Source of the DNA: Flavobacteriales bacterium UBA6165
Lineage (GTDB): Bacteria > Bacteroidota > Bacteroidia > Flavobacteriales_D > Crocinitomicaceae
Reading direction: 5' to 3'
Assembly: GCA_002422285.1 (NCBI GenBank)
Contig: DIUF01000060.1
Coordinates: 1 to 26,782, forward strand
DNA length: 26,782 nt
The first letter of the stretch is position 1, and each line of letters starts with the position of its first letter. Below the pieces are notes generated by a model. It did not search any database. It was not told the origin of the DNA and saw only the letters and a program-made list of their open reading frames with translations. This document shows positions 16,719 through 22,993 of the stretch, piece by piece. A program made the position numbers and the translations under genes.

Positions 16719-17415
16719 TATTTTTTTCTCTTCTATTTTTCTCAAATTCCTTTTCAAGGAGCATAAAACCTTCGTGGAAGTCGCGAATCATGGACTCACT
16801 TCTGCCATATCTAACAAAGCGCAGCTGACCTTCTTCATCAACCAAAAGCAGGCATTCTAAGAAAACTCTTCCCGAAAGAAATTTATCGTCTTTGGCGTCA
16901 AACAAATTTTCGCCATTGTGTTCCAAATCATAAATCTGGGCGGGATCACCAGACACTAATCTCCAAATTGTTTTGTTATATTCCGGTTTTTTAAGTCCTC
17001 TTACCACAATATCCTGAATTCCAAAATTAGAGTCCTCTGTTAACTCAATTGAATTGCCATCTAAATCAGTAACAATAGAAATTATCTGAACGTGTGGTAA
17101 TTTCTTACGGTTGTTGTAGATTTTTTTGAATAACTGCTCACGCATAAACCATAAATCAATCCCACAAGAGTCTGGACAAGTTACCTGATAGGTTGTGAAA
17201 ATTGTTATTTTTCCCTTTAAGCTATCTTTCGTAAACGGTGTGCCATCGAGAAAAGAAAATCGAAAATCTCCAACAGAACCATAAGAGTCTAATTCTTGAT
17301 AGTGGCTAGAACAACCGCGACCAAAAGTGATAATTAGTAGTGCGGGACCAAACAATAAAATGAAAAGCGCCCAGGGAATCCTGCGACGCTTTTTACCATA
17401 ATCAAATTCTGACAT
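16708..17415 (-). CDS. Sco-like membrane-anchored thioredoxin-fold protein lacking the copper-ligand His
   Basis: 235 residues. One N-terminal membrane helix (about 13-31) is followed by an extracytoplasmic Sco-like domain. The Cys pair is present in QVTCPDSCGIDL (C80, C84, the Sco CxxxC spacing). The position of the third Sco ligand, aligned through the LLLVDEEG strand, is Phe185 rather than His, and a non-standard Cys lies at 188. It may act as a thiol reductant or electron donor for CuA assembly rather than as a copper carrier; this is inference. It is four bases downstream of the subunit IV gene and overlaps the true sco gene. The length and fold agree with a Bacteroidetes oxidase-cluster protein usually annotated as hypothetical. 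Confidence 0.8.
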   Translation of the reverse strand: MSEFDYGKKRRRIPWALFILLFGPALLIITFGRGCSSHYQELDSYGSVGDFRFSFLDGTPFTKDSLKGKITIFTTYQVTCPDSCGIDLWFMREQLFKKIYNNRKKLPHVQIISIVTDLDGNSIELTEDSNFGIQDIVVRGLKKPEYNKTIWRLVSGDPAQIYDLEHNGENLFDAKDDKFLSGRVFLECLLLVDEEGQLRFVRYGRSESMIRDFHEGFMLLEKEFEKNRREKNNDK

Positions 17416-17418
17416 ATC

Positions 17419-17787
17419 TTATTTCATCCAAATGTGGTGCACCTGTAAACCCTCAAACAAAAGAATGTATGTGAGATAAAGTGCAAAAATCATATAAGGG
17501 AATAAAATCAAACGACGTAGTTCGAGTTTTTCATCACCCAAGTGCATAAAAACCAAAACAATATAACCAGCCTTAATCAGGGTCAATACAATATATCCCC
17601 ATTTGATGGTTTCCCATGTAAATTCAGCAACATAATGCTTTGGGAAAACAATACCAACTCCAACCTCTACAGCGGTGATTAAGGACAATAATACTGTAAC
17701 AAAATATATTTTCTTGCGAATTTTCTTTCCGTGCTCTTCGCTGTGGTGTGCCTCTAAAGAATATTCAATAACATCATCTCTTTCCAT
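17419..17787 (-). CDS. Cytochrome c oxidase subunit IV (prokaryotic COX4 family)
   Basis: 122 residues. A His/Glu-rich N-terminus (EYSLEAHHSEEHGKK) is followed by three membrane helices (about 23-43, 57-77 and 88-110) with WGYIVLTLIKAGYIVLVFMHLGDEK, the recognisable core of the small bacterial subunit IV. It stabilises the heme-copper oxidase and has no redox centre. Gene order (subunit III, IV, Sco) is typical. The gap to the upstream subunit III gene is 25 bp and to the downstream Sco-like gene 3 bp. Confidence 0.9.
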   Translation of the reverse strand: MERDDVIEYSLEAHHSEEHGKKIRKKIYFVTVLLSLITAVEVGVGIVFPKHYVAEFTWETIKWGYIVLTLIKAGYIVLVFMHLGDEKLELRRLILFPYMIFALYLTYILLFEGLQVHHIWMK

Positions 17788-17812
17788 GATTCGAAATTTA
17801 TATAATAATCAA

Positions 17813-18841
17813 TTAAACCAAATAGAAGAAGGTAAATACAAACACCCAAACCAAATCCACAAAGTGCCAGTACAAACCAGTTTTTTCAACCATTTCGTAG
17901 TGACCTCTGTTATGGTAAACACCTCTCAACACACCAAAGAAAATGATGATATTGATAACCACACCCGAGAACACGTGAAATCCGTGGAAACCTGTAATGA
18001 AGAAGAAGAATTGAGCAAATTGTTGTGGACCATATTCATTTCGCTGCATGTTCGCACCAAATACTATTCTATTTGCTTGACCAGCCGTTGTTGCCTGCTT
18101 ATACAATTCAGCAGCCTCCGCACCTTTGATATGGGCGCCCAATTCGTATTTGCTACCTGCTTCACGAATTTGAAGTTCTTCAATATGTGCTTCTTTTGCA
18201 AAATTAACTCGAGCCACAGCACCGTCTTTCAAGGTAATTGTACCAACAGTAGTAACTTTTCCTGCTTCAAGCGCATCATTATAATAATGAAGAGCATGAT
18301 GTTCAACAACAGCCCCTTCTTTATATTTTGAGCCCGATTTTAGGATTTCTAGATTCTTCACTTCTGGTCCATGACCATGTACAAAAGCCAAAGAACCATC
18401 TTGCAACTGCACACGACCCAATTCAGAACCGTGAATAAAGTGAGACCATTCCCAAGCCTGTGAACCCAAGAAGAAAAAGCCGCCAATAATGGTTAAAAAC
18501 AACCATTTTGTAACACCTTTTCGGTCCATTCTGTGACCTGCTTCAACTGCCAACACCATGGTTACAGAGGAAATAATCAACAAGAAAGTCATCAAAGCGA
18601 CATAAATCAGTGGATATCCATGACCCAAGAAAGGTAACGAATGGAATACCTCCTCACCCATGGGCCATTCACCTGTGTAAGCGTGACGAATAAAACCATA
18701 AGCAATCAAAAGACCTGAGAAAGTCAAGGCATCTGATACCAGGAAAAACCACATCATCATTTTTCCATAGCTCGTCTTAAATGGTGACACTTGCCCACCC
18801 CATGATGGTGTTGTGTCAATGTTCAAAGCGTGTTCAGCCAT
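17813..18841 (-). CDS. Cytochrome c oxidase subunit III paralogue with about 110-residue repetitive insertion
   Basis: 342 residues, against about 195 for a minimal bacterial subunit III. The membrane core is recognisable: KMMMWFFLVSDALTFSGLL (27-45), LMTFLLIISSVTMVLAVEAG (83-102), FLGSQAWEWSHFI (124-136), FFFFITGFHGFHVFSG (278-293) and the last helix with GLYWHFVDLVWVFVFT. Between WEWSHFI and the next helix is a soluble insertion (about 142-270) containing two degenerate repeats of about 50 residues (144-194 and 202-254). Each runs from a L-x-DG-x-x-A strand through GSKYxxGA to an AG-ended helix. The insertion should face the periplasm or cytoplasm between helices. It lies 34 bp downstream of a second subunit III gene in the same operon. 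Confidence 0.93.
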   Translation of the reverse strand: MAEHALNIDTTPSWGGQVSPFKTSYGKMMMWFFLVSDALTFSGLLIAYGFIRHAYTGEWPMGEEVFHSLPFLGHGYPLIYVALMTFLLIISSVTMVLAVEAGHRMDRKGVTKWLFLTIIGGFFFLGSQAWEWSHFIHGSELGRVQLQDGSLAFVHGHGPEVKNLEILKSGSKYKEGAVVEHHALHYYNDALEAGKVTTVGTITLKDGAVARVNFAKEAHIEELQIREAGSKYELGAHIKGAEAAELYKQATTAGQANRIVFGANMQRNEYGPQQFAQFFFFITGFHGFHVFSGVVINIIIFFGVLRGVYHNRGHYEMVEKTGLYWHFVDLVWVFVFTFFYLV

Positions 18842-18875
18842 CGTTTAAAAAATTTTTTGCAAGTTTAGTGAATAA

Positions 18876-19964
18876 TTAGTGAATGTAAAGTAAAAACAGC
18901 AATAAATATAGCCATAAAGCGCCCAAATAATGCCAGAAAATTGCTGTTGCTCTCATTCCCAATGTGTTGGATTCTGAAAACTCGTTAGCATAGGTGCGCT
19001 TCGTAAAAGCAAACATGTACAAAAGGGTCGCTAAAATATGCAGCAAATGAAGGAAAGTGAGGATGTATAGGTAAGAAGTTGCGTTGTCTTTTGAGTCATA
19101 TAGTTTCAGTTGAAGCCCGCGACTCAAAGGTTTATCCTTGTAAAACAACTTGCGATTGTCATATTGAATGGGTTCACCACCATAATACAATTGGAAGTCT
19201 TTCCCATAATCTCCTTTCACAAAAAAGTCGCCGCGTCCAGCAGCCACATGAATCATCATTTCTCGCAAACGCAACCAGTCTGACAATTGGATAGGGGTTG
19301 AGTCCTCTTTATGAAGCAGTCCATCGATTAACAACAGGGGTTCATAGCGATAAATCAAAGTGAAATCAGTTCCATAACTTGGAAAATCAATTTTACCAAC
19401 GCTACTTGAATCTATATCTTTGATGAACAATGAGGCAAAATTTTGAAGTGCTTTCTGCTCCTCTGGCTTGAGCAATTCTCCTTTTTTTATGAAAGAATTA
19501 CCATTTACTTCAAGCAAATCATTGCCTTGTCTTATTTCAAAATAATCGCCGTAGCGCCCGTTGGAAACCATGATTCTGTTCACAACATAAGCCCCATTAT
19601 CCACCAGCTGACCGTAGCCTTTGAATTGTGAATAAGCAAAAAAGAGACCTAATACGGTTGTAACAAGAATAAGCGTTTTAGCTGGAGCGGACTTCCCTCT
19701 TTTCATCAAGAAAATTGCGAGTTCAAAAGACAAACTACTAATAACGATAGCTGCTGTACTGATCCAAAAAAAAGAAGGCATCGGGAATTTCACCCAAAAA
19801 GAATCCCCTGCAGATACAACATATGCAGAAGACAGCCCCAAAAACATCATCGTAATACTGATTATGGAAATATAAACTGTGCCCTTTTTTACACGCTCTT
19901 TGGTCCGCTGTTCGTGAGCCAAAGATTCTAGCTCTTGTTCATTTTTAATATTTTGCGTGTCCAT
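18876..19964 (-). CDS. Cytochrome c oxidase subunit III paralogue with about 170-residue repetitive insertion
   Basis: 362 residues. Subunit III membrane segments flank a long soluble insertion. The N-terminal half has GTVYISIISITMMFLGLSSA (28-47), FFWISTAAIVISSLSFELAI (65-84) and a third helix (about 97-113). The C-terminal half has YLYILTFLHLLHILATLLYM (298-317) and TAIFWHYLGALWLYLLLFLL (340-359). The insertion (about 125-295) holds three degenerate repeats keyed by YGDYFEI (138-144), YGTDFTL (197-203) and YGKDFQL (253-259), each followed by a hydrophobic-turn-hydrophobic pattern. It is unrelated in sequence to the insertion in the neighbouring paralogue. The gene lies 14 bp after ctaB. The core is a confident subunit III; the insertion's role is unknown. 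Confidence 0.9.
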   Translation of the reverse strand: MDTQNIKNEQELESLAHEQRTKERVKKGTVYISIISITMMFLGLSSAYVVSAGDSFWVKFPMPSFFWISTAAIVISSLSFELAIFLMKRGKSAPAKTLILVTTVLGLFFAYSQFKGYGQLVDNGAYVVNRIMVSNGRYGDYFEIRQGNDLLEVNGNSFIKKGELLKPEEQKALQNFASLFIKDIDSSSVGKIDFPSYGTDFTLIYRYEPLLLIDGLLHKEDSTPIQLSDWLRLREMMIHVAAGRGDFFVKGDYGKDFQLYYGGEPIQYDNRKLFYKDKPLSRGLQLKLYDSKDNATSYLYILTFLHLLHILATLLYMFAFTKRTYANEFSESNTLGMRATAIFWHYLGALWLYLLLFLLYIH

Positions 19965-19978
19965 AGAAATATATTGAA

Positions 19979-20860
19979 TTAGATTTTGTCGAGAACATAT
20001 AAAAACTGAATCAACGGTAAATAAACAAAGGAGGCGAACATAAGTTTACGTGCATCTTTAACTTCGCAGGTCAAATAGAGGCGATAAGCATACAAGAAGA
20101 AAAGTAAACCCAAAAGACTTCCCACAATCAAAGTAGTATCTCCTGTCATATCAAAGGCCCATGGCAATAAACTAAAGGGCACCAAAAGCAGCGTGTAAAC
20201 CAAAATCTGAAAAGCCGATTGTTTGGATCTGCCATTGTGGGCTGGCAGCAAATTGAAGCCGCCGTGCTTATAGTCGTCGTACAAGACCCAAGCGATGGCC
20301 CAGAAGTGCGGGAACTGCCACATGAATTGAACTAGAAACAAGATTCCAGCCAATTGTGTGTAACCATCAGGATGCGCCAATGCACCGATAAACGGAGGAA
20401 AAGCACCTGGAATGGCACCCACAAAAACGGCCCAAGGCGTGCGCAATTTCATCGGGGTATAAACAAAGGCGTAAAGCACAAATGATAAAAACGACCACAA
20501 AAGCACATGAATATTAATGAAATACATGCAAACCAAACCGGCAGCGAGCAGCGCGAAAACGATGATGTAAGCCTCAGTCAAACCCATACGTCCTTGAGGA
20601 ATTGGTCTGCTTTGCGTTCGATTCATTTTCGCATCCAAATCGCGCTCAATGATTTGATTCATGCCGTTGGAAGCACCAGTAACAAAAATGCCGCCGAGCA
20701 CCAAGAAAAGCAGTGTTTGATCGAAGCCACCACCCGCAAATAAATAGCCAGCAATTGCAGATAAAATAACCAAAAACGCCAAGCGCATTTTGGTGAAAAG
20801 CATCCAGTCTTTCAACTTTGATGGCTTTTTGCTGGATGTAAGATTTGCTGCGTTGGACAA
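19979..20860 (-). CDS. ctaB: Heme O synthase (protoheme IX farnesyltransferase)
   Basis: 293 residues from a TTG at 20860, 19 nt downstream of an exact -7 element; the first internal ATG (20803) would still keep the first helix. UbiA-family prenyltransferase with multiple membrane helices. The allylic-diphosphate/Mg site is visible in GMNQIIERDLDAKMNRTQSR, with the second polar motif VLYDDYKHGGFNLLP. It converts heme B to heme O for the oxidase. It is the first gene of the operon, with the two subunit III genes following closely. The TTG start is supported by promoter spacing and usual family length, but it is not proven. Confidence 0.95.
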   Translation of the reverse strand: MSNAANLTSSKKPSKLKDWMLFTKMRLAFLVILSAIAGYLFAGGGFDQTLLFLVLGGIFVTGASNGMNQIIERDLDAKMNRTQSRPIPQGRMGLTEAYIIVFALLAAGLVCMYFINIHVLLWSFLSFVLYAFVYTPMKLRTPWAVFVGAIPGAFPPFIGALAHPDGYTQLAGILFLVQFMWQFPHFWAIAWVLYDDYKHGGFNLLPAHNGRSKQSAFQILVYTLLLVPFSLLPWAFDMTGDTTLIVGSLLGLLFFLYAYRLYLTCEVKDARKLMFASFVYLPLIQFLYVLDKI

Positions 20861-20879
20861 GAGCTTTAATTTTCGGCTG

Positions 20880-20887
20880 CAAATTTA
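20880..20887 (-). promoter_or_regulatory. -7 element of the oxidase operon
   Basis: Minus-strand TAAATTTG is an exact TAnnTTTG match 19 nt upstream of the ctaB TTG start and lies just after the upstream terminator. The -33 element is not clear. Confidence 0.6.
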
Positions 20888-20923
20888 CGGATAAACTTAA
20901 ATGAACAGCGCATTTTCTTTTAG

Positions 20924-20966
20924 AATAAAAACAAATAAGCCCGGATATTTCTACCCGAGCTTATTT
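20924..20966 (-). terminator. Intrinsic terminator of the outer-membrane protein gene
   Basis: AAATAAGC (20933-20940) pairs with GCTTATTT (20959-20966). Additional CGG/CCG pairing lies inside, and in the minus direction a U-rich stretch follows. It separates this gene from the oxidase operon. Confidence 0.8.
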
Positions 20967-20989
20967 CCATATTGTTAAAGTTTGTTCTA

Positions 20990-21478
20990 CTAGAAAATAT
21001 AGCGAATACCTAATGCTGCTCCCCAGCCAAAGCCACGATATTCATCATCACCCGTTAGTGACCACATAGGTCGTGCATCTAAGCTGAGCAGTAAAGGAGC
21101 ACCGATTCCTTGGAAATCGTATTCTAAACCAATTTGCCCCCCAACACCAAGATTAAAAGAGGTATTATTATTGTATCTGTTTGAAAACAAAGATATTGCT
21201 CCACCAGGGCCAACATACCAATTCAAGCCCTCAACAATATTCCAGTCCCAATGATAAATAACTGCCAAACCAAAGCCGTTCCAGTTTTTGCCATTATTTA
21301 CCCCTAAATCGAATTCTAAACGATTTCTATCCGACAAACCTTTTTGATAAGAAATTTCAATTCCAGAACCAAATGTACCTCCTCCTAATCGAGCACCAAT
21401 TGCATTTGAGTTCACTTGGCTCCAACCCGCTGTTGCAAATCCGATTGCAAGAGCAAAAATCATAACTATCTTTTTCAT
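20990..21478 (-). CDS. Small outer-membrane beta-barrel protein
   Basis: 162 residues. A signal peptide (1-21, ending GWSQ) is followed by alternating glycine/aromatic strands: IGARLGGGTFGSGIEISYQKG, FGLAVIYHWDWNIVEGLNWYVGPGG, GVGGQIGLEYDF, and the closing strand GWGAALGIRYIF ending in Phe, as is usual for beta-barrel assembly signals. It resembles the porin-like or outer-membrane beta-barrel proteins common in Bacteroidota; no substrate can be assigned. It is a single gene with a terminator. A sequence near the -7 consensus (GATATTTG) lies just upstream. Confidence 0.82.
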   Translation of the reverse strand: MKKIVMIFALAIGFATAGWSQVNSNAIGARLGGGTFGSGIEISYQKGLSDRNRLEFDLGVNNGKNWNGFGLAVIYHWDWNIVEGLNWYVGPGGAISLFSNRYNNNTSFNLGVGGQIGLEYDFQGIGAPLLLSLDARPMWSLTGDDEYRGFGWGAALGIRYIF

Positions 21479-21779
21479 GTCTCTTTAATTTTTTTGCAAA
21501 TATCAGTTTAATATGGACACGAAACAAGTAAAATCTAGGTCAAAAACCTAACTATATGTTAAATGTTTACTGGCTTTGCGTGTTTTTTGAAGTCCTGTTT
21601 TCTCTGCAACACAGAAGATGAAAATTGTGTTATATATTTACCTCTTAAATTTACATAAATTTCATACATCCAATTAAGTAGCTAAGAATTGTTAGAGGTG
21701 GGTGAAGAACAATGTTTTCCTCTAATCTTCAATTTTTTACTATTAATTTGTCATAAACATTCTACTTAGAAACAAAAAG
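21479..21779. other. 301-bp intergenic region between divergent genes
   Basis: AT-rich spacer between the outer-membrane protein (minus) and ABA4-like (plus) genes. It presumably carries both promoters, but no exact two-part promoter or stable hairpin was found. No coding sequence seen. Confidence 0.5.
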
Positions 21780-22199
21780 ATGAACAACGACACCATTTTT
21801 CAGATTACCAACAGCTTTGTATTACTCGGCTGGATCTTACTTTTAATTGCGCCCAAATGGAAACACAGTTTGTTTTTGGTACGTGCAGCTGTAATCATTC
21901 CATTGTCATTGGTGTATGCCGGGCTTGTATTCACCGGAATGTCTGAATTTGACCCTTCGTCATTTTCAACTTTAGCAGGCGTAAAAGTGCTTTTTGCTGA
22001 TGATTCGGCTTTGGTTGCAGGCTGGATACACTATTTGGCTTTTGATTTGTTTGTAGGCTCATACATTGTGCAACGTGGAATTGCATCTCAAATGCCCCGC
22101 TGGATGTACACGCTTTGCTTGCCTTTCACTTTTATGTTTGGCCCAATGGGCTTGCTGTTGTTTGGAATCATTCAATTTGTGCGCCGTGAAAACATTTAG
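21780..22199 (+). CDS. ABA4-like family membrane protein
   Basis: 139 residues with four predicted membrane helices (about 12-27, 32-52, 79-98, 109-133). It carries the ABA4-like signatures GWIHYLAFDLFVGSYI and PFTFMFGPMGLLLF. Plant ABA4 is needed for neoxanthin formation; bacterial members are of unknown function, sometimes near carotenoid genes, but none is seen here. The carbonic anhydrase gene follows after about 90 bp and appears to have its own -7 element. A four-base overlap with a GTG-started longer carbonic anhydrase frame is thought to be fortuitous. Confidence 0.85.
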   Translation: MNNDTIFQITNSFVLLGWILLLIAPKWKHSLFLVRAAVIIPLSLVYAGLVFTGMSEFDPSSFSTLAGVKVLFADDSALVAGWIHYLAFDLFVGSYIVQRGIASQMPRWMYTLCLPFTFMFGPMGLLLFGIIQFVRRENI

Positions 22200-22269
22200 T
22201 GCGCATAAAGACAATGAATTTATCAAAAGTGATTCTTTGTTTCACATCAATGCCTAGAGCAATTCTTCT

Positions 22270-22277
22270 TAGTTTTG
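22270..22277 (+). promoter_or_regulatory. -7 element of the gamma-carbonic anhydrase gene
   Basis: TAGTTTTG is an exact TAnnTTTG match 14 nt upstream of the ATG at 22292. It supports that start over upstream in-frame starts. Confidence 0.5.
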
Positions 22278-22291
22278 TTGTCAAAATTAAA

Positions 22292-22816
22292 ATGACAACC
22301 ATGAACGGATTCATCATTCCATGCAGAGGCTACACCCCACAACTAGGCAACGATTGTTGGATTGCCCCTAATGCCACTTTGGTTGGCGATTTGATTTGTG
22401 GCGACCAATGCTCATTTTGGTTCAATGCCGTTGTGCGTGGCGATGTAAACAGCATTCGCATGGGAAACAAAGTGAATATCCAAGACGGTGCGGTGATTCA
22501 TTGTACTTATGAAAAAGCCGCAACCACAATTGGCAATAATGTTTCCATAGGACACAATGCATTGGTACACGGTTGCACGATTCACGACAACGTGCTCATA
22601 GGCATGGGCGCTATTGTGATGGACAATTGCATCATTGAAGAAGGTTCTATCATTGCTGCTGGAGCCATTGTTACTGAAGGCACGCATGTGAAAGCCGGTT
22701 CGCTCTACGCGGGCATTCCCGCCAAATTCAAAAAAGAAGTGGATGAAGCCTTGAGAAAAGGCGAGATTGAAAGGATTGCGAATAATTATGTGAAGTATTC
22801 GGGGTGGTTTAAGTAG
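22292..22816 (+). CDS. Gamma-class carbonic anhydrase family protein
   Basis: 174 residues from the ATG at 22292, the usual length for single-domain gamma-carbonic anhydrases (an ATG three codons later is also possible). Left-handed beta-helix hexapeptide repeats run through most of the protein. Metal ligands are in place: GAVIHCTY (H70), SIGHNALVH (H88, H93). The conserved Arg and Asp also appear (VVRGDVNS, R49; VNIQDGA, D65). The C-terminal helix ends VKYSGWFK. It probably interconverts CO2 and bicarbonate in the cytosol, though many such homologues lack measured activity. A copy of its last 92 bases is found at 24333-24424 with only one codon changed (AGG to CGT, both Arg). Confidence 0.95.
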   Translation: MTTMNGFIIPCRGYTPQLGNDCWIAPNATLVGDLICGDQCSFWFNAVVRGDVNSIRMGNKVNIQDGAVIHCTYEKAATTIGNNVSIGHNALVHGCTIHDNVLIGMGAIVMDNCIIEEGSIIAAGAIVTEGTHVKAGSLYAGIPAKFKKEVDEALRKGEIERIANNYVKYSGWFK

Positions 22817-22930
22817 TGGGTCTTGATTATACCCTCTAGGGCGCTGCTTGAGCCGAACGACGCTGCTTAAGCCGAACGACGCTGCTTAAGCCGAACGACG
22901 GTTCGGCTTTACGCATCGCCATCGATAATT
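22725..22930 (+). repeat. Left direct repeat: gamma-carbonic anhydrase 3' end plus downstream region
   Basis: Matches 24333-24500. The first 92 bases (coding end of the carbonic anhydrase through its TAG) differ from the right copy at only two bases. The following noncoding part is more diverged and is 38 bases longer here, equal to two extra 19-bp units. It ends with the shared GGCTTTACGCATCGCCAT and GATAATT. Confidence 0.95.
22840..22909 (+). repeat. Three 19-bp tandem repeats ending in a perfect hairpin
   Basis: Units at 22840-22858, 22859-22877 and 22878-22896 follow GACGCTGCTTAAGCCGAAC; the last two are identical and the first has three changes. The end of unit 3, AAGCCGAAC (22888-22896), pairs perfectly with GTTCGGCTT (22901-22909) around a GACG loop. 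No T-run follows, so it is not a standard intrinsic terminator. Confidence 0.9.
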
Positions 22931-22934
22931 TTTT

Positions 22935-22968
22935 TTTGCGTTGAGATTGAAGTTTCTTGCTATTTTTA
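22935..22968 (+). promoter_or_regulatory. Promoter-like sequence of the unrecognised membrane protein gene
   Basis: TTTG (22935-22938), a 22-nt spacer and TATTTTTA (22961-22968), one mismatch from TAnnTTTG. The ATG at 22994 is 25 nt downstream. It lies inside the 169-bp inverted-repeat segment. Confidence 0.45.
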
Positions 22969-22993
22969 CGGATAATCAAGACCCATTGAATCC

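Larger units (their letters stand above)
22817..22985. repeat. 169-bp segment bounded by perfect 14-bp inverted repeats
   Basis: TGGGTCTTGATTAT (22817-22830), immediately after the carbonic anhydrase stop, is the exact reverse complement of ATAATCAAGACCCA (22972-22985), which ends 8 bp before the next start codon. Between them lie the 19-bp tandem repeats, a hairpin and a promoter-like sequence. The layout is MITE-like, but no obvious target-site duplication is seen. The arms could also pair in RNA. Confidence 0.6.

Noticed and set aside
16719..16757. Upstream start for the Sco lipoprotein
   Set aside because: It would add 13 charged residues before the lipoprotein signal peptide and increase the overlap with the upstream gene.
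17675..18331. Plus-strand 218-codon frame opposite the subunit IV and subunit III genes
   Set aside because: It is antisense to two confidently recognised genes, has low-complexity Ser/Thr/Asn/Cys-rich content and no recognisable domain or promoter.
22199..22291. Upstream GTG extension of the carbonic anhydrase
   Set aside because: The extra 31 residues are not part of the family and precede the -7 element that fits the ATG at 22292.
22840..22909. CRISPR array
   Set aside because: The 19-bp units are directly adjacent with no spacers, and no cas genes are present.
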